From Catalinimonas alkaloidigena (GTDB lineage: Bacteria > Bacteroidota > Bacteroidia > Cytophagales > Cyclobacteriaceae): DNA of 64,000 bases. Position numbers and translations under genes: made by a program. Under the pieces are notes generated by a model, which was given only the letters and a program-made list of their open reading frames with translations, did no database searches and had not been told where the DNA came from. The stretch's first letter is position 1. Every line of letters begins with the position of its first letter. The stretch covers positions 129,001 to 193,000 of the forward strand of contig NZ_JAQFIL010000001.1 in assembly GCF_029504655.1 (NCBI RefSeq), written 5' to 3'. This document shows, in pieces, positions 1-9,819 of this stretch.

Positions 1-528
1 ATCAAGAATATCCGCTACTGAAATGTCAGGCTTAAGCTTTTCTTTATCAATCCGTCTGGGCTTTTCTTTTTCTCGGAAAAGAAAGCCGCTACAAGCAATG
101 CCATGGTCCAGCGGAAGGCTGTGTACGGTAAATAATGGGTTTTCGTATAAAACTTGTGACTGTAAATGATCAGTCACACTAAAATGAATTTTGAATTTCA
201 GGTTGGCATGGGTAGCTCTCATTTGTACAGTAACCATTTCAGAGAGCTGATAAGGACCGTAGATGTACAAATCTTCGGTCCTTCCAGTAAGGTTTAAAGT
301 ATTGAGCAAGCCGATAAGGCCAAACACATGATCTCCATGCAGATGGCTAATAAAAATATGATTTATTCGGCTTACTTTGGCTTTGTATTTCAGCAGCTGC
401 ATCTGTGCACCTTCTCCACAGTCTATCAGCATAAAATGATTTTCCAGATTAAGTAACTGGCTGCTTTGGTGTCGGCCGTAAGCGGGTGTTGCTGAGTTAG
501 CGCCTAATATTTTAAGCTGGAAAGCCAA
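1..528 (-). CDS. rnz: Ribonuclease Z (3' part beyond the window)
   Basis: Metal-dependent endonuclease of the metallo-beta-lactamase fold that trims tRNA 3' trailers in the cytoplasm. The 176 visible residues start ILGANSATPAYGRHQSSQ and carry the zinc motif SHLHGDH (H62, H64, D66, H67), as in RNase Z. The C-terminal half lies off the left edge. The start must be TTG at 526-528: an in-frame TAA, the stop of the upstream STAS gene, sits two codons before it, and the next ATG is about 30 codons in, beyond the conserved N-terminus. Only 3 bases separate it from the STAS gene, so the two are probably co-transcribed. Identity is secure; the start is inferred from this frame constraint. Confidence 0.93.
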   Translation of the reverse strand, partial: MAFQLKILGANSATPAYGRHQSSQLLNLENHFMLIDCGEGAQMQLLKYKAKVSRINHIFISHLHGDHVFGLIGLLNTLNLTGRTEDLYIYGPYQLSEMVTVQMRATHANLKFKIHFSVTDHLQSQVLYENPLFTVHSLPLDHGIACSGFLFREKEKPRRIDKEKLKPDISVADILD

Positions 529-531
529 GGT

Positions 532-930
532 TTAGTCAACACCATTATCATTTTCAGAACCACTGTTGTTCAGGTCTTTCTCAATCTCATTCATAAACAC
601 AGCATCTACAGCTTCCTCTAATGTTGGGATTACCGTCATTACGTTGTCCAACTGAGAAATTTTGATCAGCTTCATGACATGCTCATTCAGGCTACACATG
701 ATGAACATGCCTCCATCCTCACGAAAAATACGGTTTCCAACCAGCAACGCGCTGAGGCCAGACGAATCAGTATATTTTACCTGATCCATATTCAGAATCA
801 GGTTTTTTACGCCTTCGGCGTGCATAGTGATAAGTTCTGATTTAAGTTCAGGAGCAATAGAAGCATCTAATTTTTCTTCCTGAAGGAGAAAAGTACTGTA
901 CTGCTCTTTTTTGTCTATAGAATATTTCAT
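532..930 (-). CDS. STAS-domain protein (anti-sigma factor antagonist type)
   Basis: A 132-aa protein of the SpoIIAA/anti-anti-sigma family, small cytoplasmic regulators that bind an anti-sigma or kinase partner and are switched by serine phosphorylation. The diagnostic stretch is VKYTDSSGLSALLVG, with the serine pair at the usual phosphorylation position. The start was placed at MKYSIDKKEQ (930), which matches the family's usual beginning; an in-frame ATG at 984 would add 18 lysine/asparagine-rich residues. It is followed after 3 bases by rnz. No cognate kinase or sigma factor is encoded nearby, so its pathway is unknown. Confidence 0.85.
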   Translation of the reverse strand: MKYSIDKKEQYSTFLLQEEKLDASIAPELKSELITMHAEGVKNLILNMDQVKYTDSSGLSALLVGNRIFREDGGMFIMCSLNEHVMKLIKISQLDNVMTVIPTLEEAVDAVFMNEIEKDLNNSGSENDNGVD

Positions 931-1068
931 CTGATAATTATTTGTTTTTTTAGGTTTGATGAAGAAATCTATAAGCTTGACCACATACTAATGTATAAGG
1001 TTTAATTTCCTGCGATCACTTCATCAAATACGCGATTTATGAGTATTGTAAGATGCTAATTTACAAAA

Positions 1069-2004
1069 CTATAAGGCATTTATTATGTTTTGCTGTATTC
1101 TATTAAGGATATTGTCTGTTTTCTCTCTCACAAAATTTTTCCCGGTAACTTTCTCGTAGAGCTCAATATACCTTTCAGAAATACTATTTACTACCTCATC
1201 AGTCATTTCCGGCATTTGCTGCCCTTCTTTTCCCTGAAAACCTTGGGAAATTAACCACTGACGAACAAACTCTTTGGAGAGCTGTTTCTGAGCTTCTCCT
1301 TTAGCCTGTCTTTCCTCATAGCCTTCAGCGTAGAAGTAGCGCGAAGAGTCAGGGGTATGAATTTCATCAATCAAATGTATGCTATCGTCAAAGGTACCAA
1401 ATTCATATTTAGTGTCTACCAGAATCAGGCCTCTGTTCCGGGCTATGTTACTCCCTTTTTCGTACAAGCGATAGGTATAGTCTTCCAGTCGTTTGTAGTG
1501 TTCCTCAGGAACCAAGCCCCGAGAGATAATTTCCTCACGAGAAATATCTTCATCATGCCCTTCCTGGGCTTTGGTGGCCGGTGTGATGATCGGCTGTGGC
1601 AGCGGGTCGTTCTCCTTTAGCCCTTCGGGTAGGCTTACACCACAGAGACTACGCTTACCATCCCGGTATTCACGCCAAGCATGACCTGCCAGATATCCGC
1701 GGATAACCATCTCTATCGGATAAGGCTTGCAGTTAAAGCCCAACATGGCATTGGGGTCAGGCATCCCGGTTACCCAATTGGGCACAATGTCAGCAGTGGC
1801 ATTTAAAAACTCAAAAGCGATCTGGCTGAGAACCTGTCCTTTATAAGGAATAGCACGAGGTAATATCACATCAAAAGCAGAAATACGATCAGTGGCGATG
1901 AGAACGATCTGCTTGTCCAAAAAATATACATCCCGCACTTTTCCACGATAAAAGCTGGTTTGCCCCGGAAGCTCAAAACGGGTTTCTGTAATTGTATTTC
2001 CCAT
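1069..2004 (-). CDS. purC: Phosphoribosylaminoimidazole-succinocarboxamide synthase
   Basis: SAICAR synthase, the ATP-dependent step of de novo purine synthesis that joins CAIR and aspartate. The 311-aa protein begins [20 protein letters not shown] and contains [19 protein letters not shown] and [15 protein letters not shown], all characteristic. It is of the longer form also seen in yeast rather than the roughly 240-aa E. coli form. It lies upstream of the STAS and rnz genes on the same strand with a gap of about 140 bp, so co-transcription is possible. No riboswitch is visible in its leader. Confidence 0.96.
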   Translation of the reverse strand: MGNTITETRFELPGQTSFYRGKVRDVYFLDKQIVLIATDRISAFDVILPRAIPYKGQVLSQIAFEFLNATADIVPNWVTGMPDPNAMLGFNCKPYPIEMVIRGYLAGHAWREYRDGKRSLCGVSLPEGLKENDPLPQPIITPATKAQEGHDEDISREEIISRGLVPEEHYKRLEDYTYRLYEKGSNIARNRGLILVDTKYEFGTFDDSIHLIDEIHTPDSSRYFYAEGYEERQAKGEAQKQLSKEFVRQWLISQGFQGKEGQQMPEMTDEVVNSISERYIELYEKVTGKNFVREKTDNILNRIQQNIINAL

Positions 2005-2104
2005 AAGCGGGCAATTTAGTGATATGTAAAGAAAAAAAATACGTTATATCAAACTAGATACAAAAATACCTGCTATACTCAAAAAATACAGGCTTTACAT
2101 GAGC

Positions 2105-3415
2105 TTATTTGTTGCTTTCGTAATTCTGCGTCTCTAATATATTGCCCTCTTGATCGTAAGTAGTCCATTTCCCTACTTTTTTACCTCCATTATACATGCC
2201 TTCTTCTGCCAGTTGGCCACTCTCATGGTAGGCACGATAGGTTCCCTGTGCAACTCCGTAGTAATAGGCAGTTTCACTTTTTAACTCTCCTGAAGGGTAA
2301 TATTCTTTCCCTGTTCCGGTTTTTCGGCCTTTGTTAAAATCCTGGGTGCTTTTGATTCTACCGCCAGGGTAATAGGTAATTGTAGCGCCTTGTTGCACCC
2401 CATTTGCGTAGGTTTCTTCTTTTTCTGGTTTACCATCAACATAATATGTCTTCCAGGTGCCAGTAGGCTTTTTTTCATTATTGTATGAGCGTTCAGCTTT
2501 TAGTGTACCATCCTCATAGTATTGCTTTTCAGTTTTTACGCCTTCAACATGAGTTACGATTGAAGAAAGCTCACCATTTTCATAGTAGGTTTTACGCTCA
2601 CCTGCCTCCTTGCCATTGCGGTAAGTGCTCTCCATTTTGAGCGTGCCATCCGGATAATAATATTTAACTTCTCCATCCAGGAAGCCCTCTTTGTAGTATT
2701 CATCTCGTAGTAACTGCCCTTCCCTACTAAAGGATTGTGAACTGCCGTGGCGCTGTCCTTTGCGGAAAATGGTTTTATCAGCGATTTCACCATTGCGGTG
2801 GTATTCGGTGACTAGCCCATTTATCACAGCATTTTGGTAGGTAAATTCTGACCGCAAACTACCGTCTTCATAATAGCGTTTGGCTGGTCCATGCTGCTTA
2901 CCACCCTGATAGGTAATGACTTCCTGCAAATTGCCATTAGGGTAATAGGCTTCAATAGGCCCATCAGGCTTACCGTTTACAAACTGTGTTTTATTCTTAA
3001 GTGTACCGTCATTATAGTAAAGGCGCAAATCGCCCTGAAGGGTATCGTTGATATAAGTAGCGACCTGTATGGTATCGCCTTCGGGGCTAAATACTACCAC
3101 TTCACCATTTTTGATACCTTCTTCATAGGGGGTAAGCCTTTGGAGAGAGCCATCAGTATAGTAGTCTTTTAGCGCGCCATATAGCTTTCCTTTTTCAAAA
3201 CGTGCAGCAGCAGCCAGGCTTCCATTGTCATAATATTTCTGATAAAGCCCCTGAACCTGTGTGCTGTCCTCATTGAGGATGTAGTACTTCTCTCTCAGCA
3301 TGGTCTGGGCAGAATCGTAATAGGTCTGGACAAGGGTGGTATCCTGAGAAAAAGCGAAGCTGATGCTGCTACTTGATAAGATGCATATGGCAAAAATCGC
3401 TATCCAATATTTCAT
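2105..3415 (-). CDS. Exported MORN/YwqK-like repeat protein
   Basis: A 436-aa protein with a signal peptide (about residues 1-23, ending SISFAFSQ) followed by some sixteen tandem units of about 23 residues of the type YYxDGxLxxxxxYxNGKxxG. This is the MORN-like repeat found in YwqK-family proteins, predicted to form an elongated beta-hairpin array. Databases often name such proteins toxin-antitoxin YwqK antitoxins, but no toxin is encoded next to it and it is exported, so I do not adopt that role. Function unknown; a cell-surface or periplasmic binding scaffold is a guess. Confidence 0.85.
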   Translation of the reverse strand: MKYWIAIFAICILSSSSISFAFSQDTTLVQTYYDSAQTMLREKYYILNEDSTQVQGLYQKYYDNGSLAAAARFEKGKLYGALKDYYTDGSLQRLTPYEEGIKNGEVVVFSPEGDTIQVATYINDTLQGDLRLYYNDGTLKNKTQFVNGKPDGPIEAYYPNGNLQEVITYQGGKQHGPAKRYYEDGSLRSEFTYQNAVINGLVTEYHRNGEIADKTIFRKGQRHGSSQSFSREGQLLRDEYYKEGFLDGEVKYYYPDGTLKMESTYRNGKEAGERKTYYENGELSSIVTHVEGVKTEKQYYEDGTLKAERSYNNEKKPTGTWKTYYVDGKPEKEETYANGVQQGATITYYPGGRIKSTQDFNKGRKTGTGKEYYPSGELKSETAYYYGVAQGTYRAYHESGQLAEEGMYNGGKKVGKWTTYDQEGNILETQNYESNK

Positions 3416-3467
3416 TTTACGTACTGTTTGATCAAAAGCGTGATTTATCCACTAACAAAGGATAACG

Positions 3468-4445
3468 TTATTTGATCCGAACTAGCGTGGCACCGTAGCC
3501 AAATTTTTCTTTCATGCTATCTTCAAAGTATTTGATGCCTTCCATTTTAGACAATTTTTTATGAATCTGATTTCTGAGGGTGCCATTCCCTACCCCATGG
3601 ATAAAAGTGATTTCATCCATACCCGTAGCTATCGCTTTGTCCAGTGCGTCTTCAAAAGTTTTGATTTGCAGCTCCACCATATCGTTATTATTCATGGTAT
3701 CATAGTTTTTGGTGAGCTTTTCTATGTGCAGGTCTACCTGGCTGGGTGGGCGACTGAAGGTGATACTGTTAGCTACATCCTGCTCCTGAGTGTTGGCATA
3801 AATTCTTTCTTTGACCTTATCAGGGTTAATAGGTTTGCCTCCGGCACCACCTTCATCCAGTTGAAATAAGAAAGCTGGCTTGTTGAGCAAGGGAGCCTGA
3901 CGCTGACTTTTGAAGAAGGTAGAAGCCTTGAACTTCATCTTACGGGTAAGCGGTTCACGCAAACTATAGTAGCCGTTGCGATAAAATAAGCTCTGAATCA
4001 CCAGGGTAGGCCATTGGTCAAACTCGCTGACCAGTACATCTTTGATCTTTACATAGTTATTGGCATTGACCATTCCGGCCGTAATTCCCTTGAAATTTTC
4101 GTTGGCTTCCTCCCCAATCAGATAAGGCATGTCAAATTCCGTAGCATTGACAAAATAAGCACTGAGCTGCTTATCATTGAACTGCACAAAAGCCAGATAA
4201 ACCCCCTGTCCGGTTTTTACCTTTTTTATTTCTTCCCGGGTAGTAGCAGGTTTTGAAGTTCTGGGGGCTTCCTCCCGCCGGAAATAGTCAGCTTCTTCTT
4301 TAGCGATCACTACCACCTCTTCCCGCATCACCGGAATAGGGAAGCCGTCTTCAATTTCTACTTCTATCAATCCTTTATCCAGAAAGCGGGTGATGACGCC
4401 TTCTTCGCTGCCGCGCAGCATCCTGACTTTATCTCCTATGTTCAT
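3468..4445 (-). CDS. DUF2027 and Smr domain protein
   Basis: A 325-aa protein combining an N-terminal SH3/KOW-like start (MNIGDKVRMLRGSEEGVI), a central DUF2027 beta domain and a C-terminal Smr domain (ITFIHGVGNGTLRNQIHKKL), the HGxGxG motif shared with MutS2 nicking domains. This architecture is typical of Bacteroidota. It is likely a nucleic-acid-binding or nuclease protein, but its substrate is not known. The start is placed at 4445, where the conserved NIGDKV sequence begins; an upstream in-frame ATG at 4481 adds 12 residues. No operon partner is obvious. Confidence 0.85.
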   Translation of the reverse strand: MNIGDKVRMLRGSEEGVITRFLDKGLIEVEIEDGFPIPVMREEVVVIAKEEADYFRREEAPRTSKPATTREEIKKVKTGQGVYLAFVQFNDKQLSAYFVNATEFDMPYLIGEEANENFKGITAGMVNANNYVKIKDVLVSEFDQWPTLVIQSLFYRNGYYSLREPLTRKMKFKASTFFKSQRQAPLLNKPAFLFQLDEGGAGGKPINPDKVKERIYANTQEQDVANSITFSRPPSQVDLHIEKLTKNYDTMNNNDMVELQIKTFEDALDKAIATGMDEITFIHGVGNGTLRNQIHKKLSKMEGIKYFEDSMKEKFGYGATLVRIK

Positions 4446-4512
4446 ATGATGGGTCTTTAAGGTTGTTAAAACAATATACAAAGGTAAGCGCTAAGGCTGA
4501 CTTCCTAAAGCT

Positions 4513-5475
4513 TTAAAAATATAGAGGATAGAAACGGAGGCCTTTGCCTTCTTCGTAACTCAGAGTAGGAGCGGGTAAATGGATAAGATTCACTATATAC
4601 AGTGCTCCGTTGAGCAACTTGTTGCCAAAAGTGGTAGGAGGCTGGCGAAAATGGCTAAGGTCAAGATCCGGCGCAAGATAATACTGGCGGTAAGCTTGTA
4701 AGCCGTATTCCTCGTTTTGCGAAGTTCTGGCATAGACCATATTTTCCGCTCCGTAACCGAGTGTTACGTTAAGCCATTTAGGTATACCTGAGTCAGGAAA
4801 AAAACGATAAAGATCAAAAGAGAACCAGTAGGTTTGTCCATTGTAATCTTTCAGGATTTCTTCGTTCCAGCTTTTGCCTAAAGTATTGGGGCGCAGTGAA
4901 GGAAAGTCAGTGCGGTGAAAGGAGAACTTAGGCTGTATGCGCACTTCTTTCCAGACTTCATATTGTAGCGGAAGCAAGAGTGCTCCCAGGCTATTGGCAG
5001 CTACATCGCTCCAGGAAAAGCCATAAGCTTCAGAAAAACCGTCAAATAATTCTACCGGAAGCAACATCAAACTGCCTGCCAGCGCTCCATACCACTGGCT
5101 TTTCCGCTCCGCCAAGCCCACACTTTGAAAAGCATGACTTCCCAAATGACTGAGCTGAAAAGCAGAGTAAAAATGTCCCAGCTTATCTACCTGCTTCCAT
5201 TGCGGGCTGTCATCAAAAAACTGAAATGACTGGCTTTGCTGATCTCTGTACCAGAGCGAATACAACCCCACATTCGCGGCAGCGTAGCCTATTCCTCCAA
5301 AAATCAGATAACGATTGAGTTTTGCCTGATCCACCACCAGGCGCGCGTTTGCAACGCGTGCCGAACCTGCCTGGCGCATATTTGCATCGCGTACCGAATC
5401 TTCAAACTGAGGCTGCGCTTCTACCGTTGATAGCAGTAAGGTAAATGCGATGAAAATAAAGAGAAATTTCTTCAC
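4513..5475 (-). CDS. DUF2279 family exported protein
   Basis: A roughly 320-aa protein with signal peptide VKKFLFIFIAFTLLLSTVEA and the DUF2279 core: YDLW-like SLWYRDQQSQSFQFFDDSP, then DKLGHFYSAFQLSHLG and a glycine-rich hydrophobic region with EAYGFSWSDVAANSLGALL. Members are predicted periplasmic or membrane-associated proteins of unknown function in Bacteroidota. I chose the GTG at 5475 because it puts the signal peptide at the N-terminus; an in-frame ATG at 5532 is the alternative. It is transcribed away from the photolyase gene. Confidence 0.75.
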   Translation of the reverse strand: MKKFLFIFIAFTLLLSTVEAQPQFEDSVRDANMRQAGSARVANARLVVDQAKLNRYLIFGGIGYAAANVGLYSLWYRDQQSQSFQFFDDSPQWKQVDKLGHFYSAFQLSHLGSHAFQSVGLAERKSQWYGALAGSLMLLPVELFDGFSEAYGFSWSDVAANSLGALLLPLQYEVWKEVRIQPKFSFHRTDFPSLRPNTLGKSWNEEILKDYNGQTYWFSFDLYRFFPDSGIPKWLNVTLGYGAENMVYARTSQNEEYGLQAYRQYYLAPDLDLSHFRQPPTTFGNKLLNGALYIVNLIHLPAPTLSYEEGKGLRFYPLYF

Positions 5476-5686
5476 AGGGCGCAATTTAGGAAAAGTCCTA
5501 AAACTGATGCAGTGGATTTGAATGGAATGCACAAATTTTGATGCTCATTTGCAACCAGTACTCATGTATCTCAGCATCTATGATGTGAATAGCGTTGTAA
5601 ATGCAAATAAGTACGCTTTGCAAAAGCGCAACAGTTCAAAAGTACCTTACCATAAATGAAGTGAATGGCATGCATGCCCATTTCTC

Positions 5687-7000
5687 TCAATCCTTCCCCA
5701 CCGCCTTTTTATATTCTTTCAGTGCCCTTTCTCTGGCTTCTTTATGATCTACCATCGGTTCAGGATAGTCATCGGTATCTACTTCCGGCACCCAGCGCTT
5801 AATGTATTCCCGCGCTTTGTCAAACTTATCAGTCTGGCTGTAAGGATTAAAGATTCTGAAATAAGGCTGTGCGTCCACGCCACTACCAGCAGCCCACTGC
5901 CAGCCCCCGTTATTGTTAGCCAACTCGTAATCCAAAAGTTTTTCCGCAAAGTAAGCCTCGCCCCAGCGCCAGTCAATGAGCAGGTGCTTGGTCAGGAAAC
6001 TGGCAGTAACCATCCGCACACGGTTATGCATATAACCAATTTCGTTAAGCTGTCGCATGCCGGCATCTACTAAGGGGTAACCGGTTTTTCCCTCACACCA
6101 GCGTTTAAACGCTTCTTCATCGTTTCTCCAATTGATTTTGTCGTACTGCGGTTTGAAAGCTTTGTCTACTACCTGTGGATTATGATGCAGGATTTGCATA
6201 TAAAACTCCCGCCAGATTAGTTCATTTAGAAAAGTATCGTTGAGTTTTTGGGCTTCATTTACCAACTTCCGGATGCTAATTGTTCCAAAACGAAGATGAA
6301 TCCCCAGGCGGCTGGTACCTTGCTCAGCGGGAAAATCCCGGGCTTTGTCATATTTTTTAATGACATCTTCGTCAGTATCGCTGCTGGGAATGTCCACAGA
6401 TGAACGCTTGAAATTCATATCTTCCAGGCTTGGCATGCTATCCTCTTTTTTGGCCTGGTGCCAGTTGTCAAACTTAAGTGCGGAAGAGTGTGGAGAAATC
6501 TCGGTCCGTGAGAATTTGTCCAGCCAGGCGCGCTTGTAGGGCGTAAACACCTTATAAAATCCTCCATCATTAGTTTGGATCTCATCTTTCTCAAATATCA
6601 CCTGGTCTTTGCAGGTGATAAAAAGTATGTCATGCGCAGAGAGTAGCTTATCTAGTGCATCATCCCTTTCTTTCGCGTAAGGCTCATAATCACGGTTAGT
6701 ATATACATTGGCAATATCATATTCCTTGAGCAACTCTTCATAGACATCCAAAGGTTTACCATATTTTATGAGCAGGGTGCTCCCCTTTTCCTTAAGCCGG
6801 TCTCGCATTTCTTTTACTGTATCATAAATAAAAGTGACGCGGGCATCTTCAGGATTTTCCAGATCCTCCAGAATATTCTTATCAAAAATAAAAAGGGGAA
6901 GGACTGGCTGTTGGTCCTTCAGGGCATAGTAAAGGGCAGTATTATCTTCAAATCGCAGATCACGGCGAAACCAGAAGATAGTAATCTTAGAAGCACTCAT
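5687..7000 (-). CDS. phrB: Deoxyribodipyrimidine photolyase (class I CPD photolyase/cryptochrome family)
   Basis: Light-driven flavoprotein that repairs UV pyrimidine dimers. The 437-aa protein has the N-terminal antenna-cofactor domain (ITIFWFRRDLRFEDNTALYY) and the C-terminal FAD domain with WREFYMQILHHNP, GYPLVDAGMRQLNEIGYMHN, RMVTASFLTKHLLIDWRWGE and NNNGGWQWAAGSGVDAQPYF, all strongly conserved in class I enzymes. The start is at MSASKITIFW; an in-frame ATG at 7054 would add a non-conserved extension. It is divergent from icd with a gap of about 170 bp. A cryptochrome-type function cannot be ruled out by sequence alone. Confidence 0.93.
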   Translation of the reverse strand: MSASKITIFWFRRDLRFEDNTALYYALKDQQPVLPLFIFDKNILEDLENPEDARVTFIYDTVKEMRDRLKEKGSTLLIKYGKPLDVYEELLKEYDIANVYTNRDYEPYAKERDDALDKLLSAHDILFITCKDQVIFEKDEIQTNDGGFYKVFTPYKRAWLDKFSRTEISPHSSALKFDNWHQAKKEDSMPSLEDMNFKRSSVDIPSSDTDEDVIKKYDKARDFPAEQGTSRLGIHLRFGTISIRKLVNEAQKLNDTFLNELIWREFYMQILHHNPQVVDKAFKPQYDKINWRNDEEAFKRWCEGKTGYPLVDAGMRQLNEIGYMHNRVRMVTASFLTKHLLIDWRWGEAYFAEKLLDYELANNNGGWQWAAGSGVDAQPYFRIFNPYSQTDKFDKAREYIKRWVPEVDTDDYPEPMVDHKEARERALKEYKKAVGKD

Positions 7001-7170
7001 GCTAAATCTCAGTTCATTAAAGCAAACAGTCACTACAACCTGTGTTGGACTCAAAGTGTTTGTTCAGAAAGTATTGTTATATTGGCAATTCTTGGCTAAG
7101 ACTTCATTAAGCCATTGAAAATTGTTTAATTTGCCCGAAATTTTTTTTAAATACCAAACCTCATCAATCA

Positions 7171-8391
7171 ATGAGTGAACAAAAGATTACAATCAACAAC
7201 GGTCAACTGAATGTACCTGACCAACCTATAATCCCTTTTATTGAAGGCGATGGCATCGGTGTAGACATCTGGCCTGCTGCTCAGAAAGTATTGGACGCAG
7301 CAGTGGAGAAAGCATACAACGGTAGCAAAAGTATTGTCTGGAAAGAGGTGCTTGCCGGAGAAAAAGCGTACAATGATAGTGGAGAATGGATGCCTAAAGC
7401 GACATTAGATGCTTTCAGAGAATATCTGGTTGGTATCAAAGGCCCACTGACTACTCCCGTAGGTGGTGGTATCCGCTCCTTGAATGTGGCCCTTCGTCAG
7501 GAGCTTGACCTATATGCCTGTGTGCGTCCGGTACGCTGGTACAAAGGAACTCCCTCTCCGGTAAAAGATCCCGGTGCCACTGATATGGTGATCTTCCGTG
7601 AGAATACCGAAGATATCTATGCTGGCATAGAATACATGAACGGTACGCCGGAGTGTGATAAAGTGAAGAACTTTTTGATCAATGAAATGGGGGTGAAAAA
7701 TATTCGTTTCCCTGAAACTACCTCTCTGGGCGTAAAGCCAGTTTCTGTAGAAGGAACGGAGCGCCTGGTGAAAGGTGCTATTGATTATGCGCTTACTCAT
7801 AAGCTACCTTCAGTTACGCTGGTACATAAAGGTAATATTATGAAGTTTACTGAAGGAGCCTTCAAGCAGTGGGGATACGACCTGGCCAAAAGAGAATATG
7901 GCGCGAAAGACTACGAAGGTGGTCCCTGGCAGATCATTGAGCAAGACGGTCACAAGGTGATTATCAAGGATGTGATTGCTGATGCCTTTTTACAGCAAAT
8001 CCTGTTGCGTCCTGCTGAGTACTCAGTAGTAGCTACATTGAACCTTAACGGTGATTATATCTCTGATGCCCTGGCAGCCATTGTGGGAGGTATCGGTATT
8101 GCTCCCGGGGCGAACATTAACTATAATGAAGGCAGTGCAATCTTCGAAGCTACGCATGGTACAGCACCTAAATATGCTGGTCAGGATAAAGTAAACCCTG
8201 GTTCAGTAATTCTTTCCGGTGCTATGATGCTTGACTATATGGGCTGGACCGAAGCGGCTGCGCTGATTAGAAAAGGATTGGAAGGCTCTGTTGCCAATAA
8301 GAAAGTGACTTATGACTTTGAGCGTCTGATGGAAGGAGCTACTTTGTTGAAGTGCTCTGAATTTGGGGATAGCATCATCAGCTATATGTAG
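7171..8391 (+). CDS. icd: Isocitrate dehydrogenase (NADP-dependent type)
   Basis: TCA-cycle enzyme oxidising isocitrate to 2-oxoglutarate. The 406-aa protein shows the substrate loop [20 protein letters not shown] (S103 is the residue phosphorylated by IDH kinase in enterics), [14 protein letters not shown], and the metal/isocitrate signature [18 protein letters not shown]. The sequence is typical of the bacterial homodimeric enzyme. No kinase/phosphatase gene is nearby. It ends at a hairpin shared with the convergent TerB-like gene. Confidence 0.96.
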   Translation: MSEQKITINNGQLNVPDQPIIPFIEGDGIGVDIWPAAQKVLDAAVEKAYNGSKSIVWKEVLAGEKAYNDSGEWMPKATLDAFREYLVGIKGPLTTPVGGGIRSLNVALRQELDLYACVRPVRWYKGTPSPVKDPGATDMVIFRENTEDIYAGIEYMNGTPECDKVKNFLINEMGVKNIRFPETTSLGVKPVSVEGTERLVKGAIDYALTHKLPSVTLVHKGNIMKFTEGAFKQWGYDLAKREYGAKDYEGGPWQIIEQDGHKVIIKDVIADAFLQQILLRPAEYSVVATLNLNGDYISDALAAIVGGIGIAPGANINYNEGSAIFEATHGTAPKYAGQDKVNPGSVILSGAMMLDYMGWTEAAALIRKGLEGSVANKKVTYDFERLMEGATLLKCSEFGDSIISYM

Positions 8392-8397
8392 TTACAA

Positions 8398-8427
8398 TAA
8401 AAAAGCAGGTGGCCCGGACCACCTGCT
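8398..8427 (-). terminator. Intrinsic terminator between icd and the TerB-like gene
   Basis: A perfect 9-bp stem (AGCAGGTGG at 8404-8412 with CCACCTGCT at 8419-8427) and a 6-base loop. On the minus strand it is followed by six T residues, so it should terminate the TerB-like gene. On the plus strand, after icd, the T tract is weak. Confidence 0.8.
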
Positions 8428-8451
8428 CATATAGTAAGTTTTCTGCATTCC

Positions 8452-8811
8452 TTATTTCGACCAGATTTTTTGTACTTCTGCTACCATTGTTTCCACTAAG
8501 GTCTTTTCTAAACCCAACCTATCAGCAATATTCAAACAAAGCTGGTATTCGGTTTCCGCAATTTCTCCGTCAATAATTGACATGAATATGGCGTCGTTTA
8601 ACTGCTCTTCACGCTCAATCTGATTTAAAGGTACCATATACTGTAACTGATGAGCATCTAAAAGTAGATGGTCAATTTCTTCAGCTTCCAGGCCAAACTC
8701 TTCTCCACGCTCTGACAGAAACTCTCGTTCCCTAAAATTCAAGTAGCCGTCAGCAGCGGCTACAGCTATCAGGTTTTTAAAATGCTCTAATTTAATTTTT
8801 CTTTCCAGCAT
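8452..8811 (-). CDS. TerB-like (tellurite-resistance B fold) small protein
   Basis: A 119-aa acidic helical protein with the TerB/DjlA N-terminal pattern: LIAVAAADGYLNFREREFL, then AIFMSIIDGEIAETEYQLCL, giving two helical hairpins each with a D-G-x-(I/L) turn. This fold occurs in stand-alone proteins of unknown role and in co-chaperones; tellurite resistance should not be inferred from the name. It ends at a strong terminator and has no obvious operon partner. Confidence 0.75.
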   Translation of the reverse strand: MLERKIKLEHFKNLIAVAAADGYLNFREREFLSERGEEFGLEAEEIDHLLLDAHQLQYMVPLNQIEREEQLNDAIFMSIIDGEIAETEYQLCLNIADRLGLEKTLVETMVAEVQKIWSK

Positions 8812-9104
8812 AAGGATATTGAATAATGAATAATCAAGTGTACAAGTATAGATAAGTGCCTTTAGATTGCCAATTATGGCTGTTTTGAGGAATGTAATGT
8901 CAACTATTTGCCGAAGTATTTTTCATATTTTCAGCAAGTATCTCTTATTATGTTACGCTAAAAAGTTGCAAGCACTTACTGAAAGTAAAGCATATATTCG
9001 CTGGCTTTCAGGCTGAAGTTTGGCAAAAAGCTATGTTTAGGCCATTTCGGAGGCGAACAAGCTTGCTTATTCACTGAATTATTACCATATCCACTACATA
9101 TACA

Positions 9105-9818
9105 ATGAAAATAATTTTCTCACCTCTGCTGCTTTTTCTCATATTCGTTTCTGGGGCCTGCTCAAGCAACACTGAAGCTATATTGCTTAGGGGAAACGCA
9201 CTGTTAGAAGATAAACAATATGCCCAAGCTATTGCCCGGCTGGATAGTGTAATTGAGCAACAACCCATGTGGAGTAGCGCTTATCATATGCGAGCTGTCG
9301 CATATTTTGAACAGCAATCATATGAGCAGGCTGTTGCGGATTTCAGTCGTGCCATAGATTTAGATAGCACTACATACAAGCGCTATTATTACCGTGCTAA
9401 TGCATATCAGGAGTTGGGAGAGTACCAAAACGCTCTGGATGATTATGATACGGCCATTCGTAAAAATCGCGGGTTTAAAGATGCATATGTCAACCGTGGA
9501 GTAGTATTTTATATGCTGCAGGAATATCAGCAAGCTGCGCAAGATTTTGAGTATGCTTACCAGCTAGACAGTAGTGATACGGAGATATTGCTCAACCTAA
9601 CTAAATCATATATCGCTTTACAAGCGTGGGGTGCTGCATTGCACAACTTGGAGCTACTCTCAGGCATGAGAGCGGAAAATGCAGAAGTTTTTTACCTTCT
9701 GGGAATAGCTTATTTGCAAAGGCAGCAGCAGGAAAAAGGCTGTATGGCATGGCAAAAAGCTGCAAGCCTGGGCTATAGCCAGGCAGGAAAAGCTTTGGAA
9801 GCTTACTGTAGCGAATGA
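9105..9818 (+). CDS. TPR-repeat lipoprotein
   Basis: A 237-aa protein with a lipoprotein signal (LLFLIFVSGAC, cysteine 19) followed by about six tetratricopeptide repeats, e.g. AVADFSRAIDLDSTTYKRYY and ALDDYDTAIRKNRGFKDAYV. TPRs form a helical scaffold for protein contacts; the location is probably the periplasmic face of a membrane. The C-terminus (EKGCMAWQKAASLGYSQAGK) resembles Sel1-type endings. Its stop is one base from the stop of a convergent 53-aa gene. Partner unknown. Confidence 0.85.
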   Translation: MKIIFSPLLLFLIFVSGACSSNTEAILLRGNALLEDKQYAQAIARLDSVIEQQPMWSSAYHMRAVAYFEQQSYEQAVADFSRAIDLDSTTYKRYYYRANAYQELGEYQNALDDYDTAIRKNRGFKDAYVNRGVVFYMLQEYQQAAQDFEYAYQLDSSDTEILLNLTKSYIALQAWGAALHNLELLSGMRAENAEVFYLLGIAYLQRQQQEKGCMAWQKAASLGYSQAGKALEAYCSE

Positions 9819-9819
9819 A

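Noticed and set aside
1357..1620. Plus-strand open frame of 87 codons inside purC
   Set aside because: It lies fully antisense to purC, whose protein is strongly conserved, and its own translation has no recognisable domain.
2105..3415. Naming the MORN-repeat protein as a toxin-antitoxin antitoxin
   Set aside because: The label comes from a database family name; no toxin gene is adjacent and the protein has a signal peptide.
8452..8811. Tellurite resistance as the role of the TerB-like protein
   Set aside because: No other ter genes are present; the fold alone does not imply that function.
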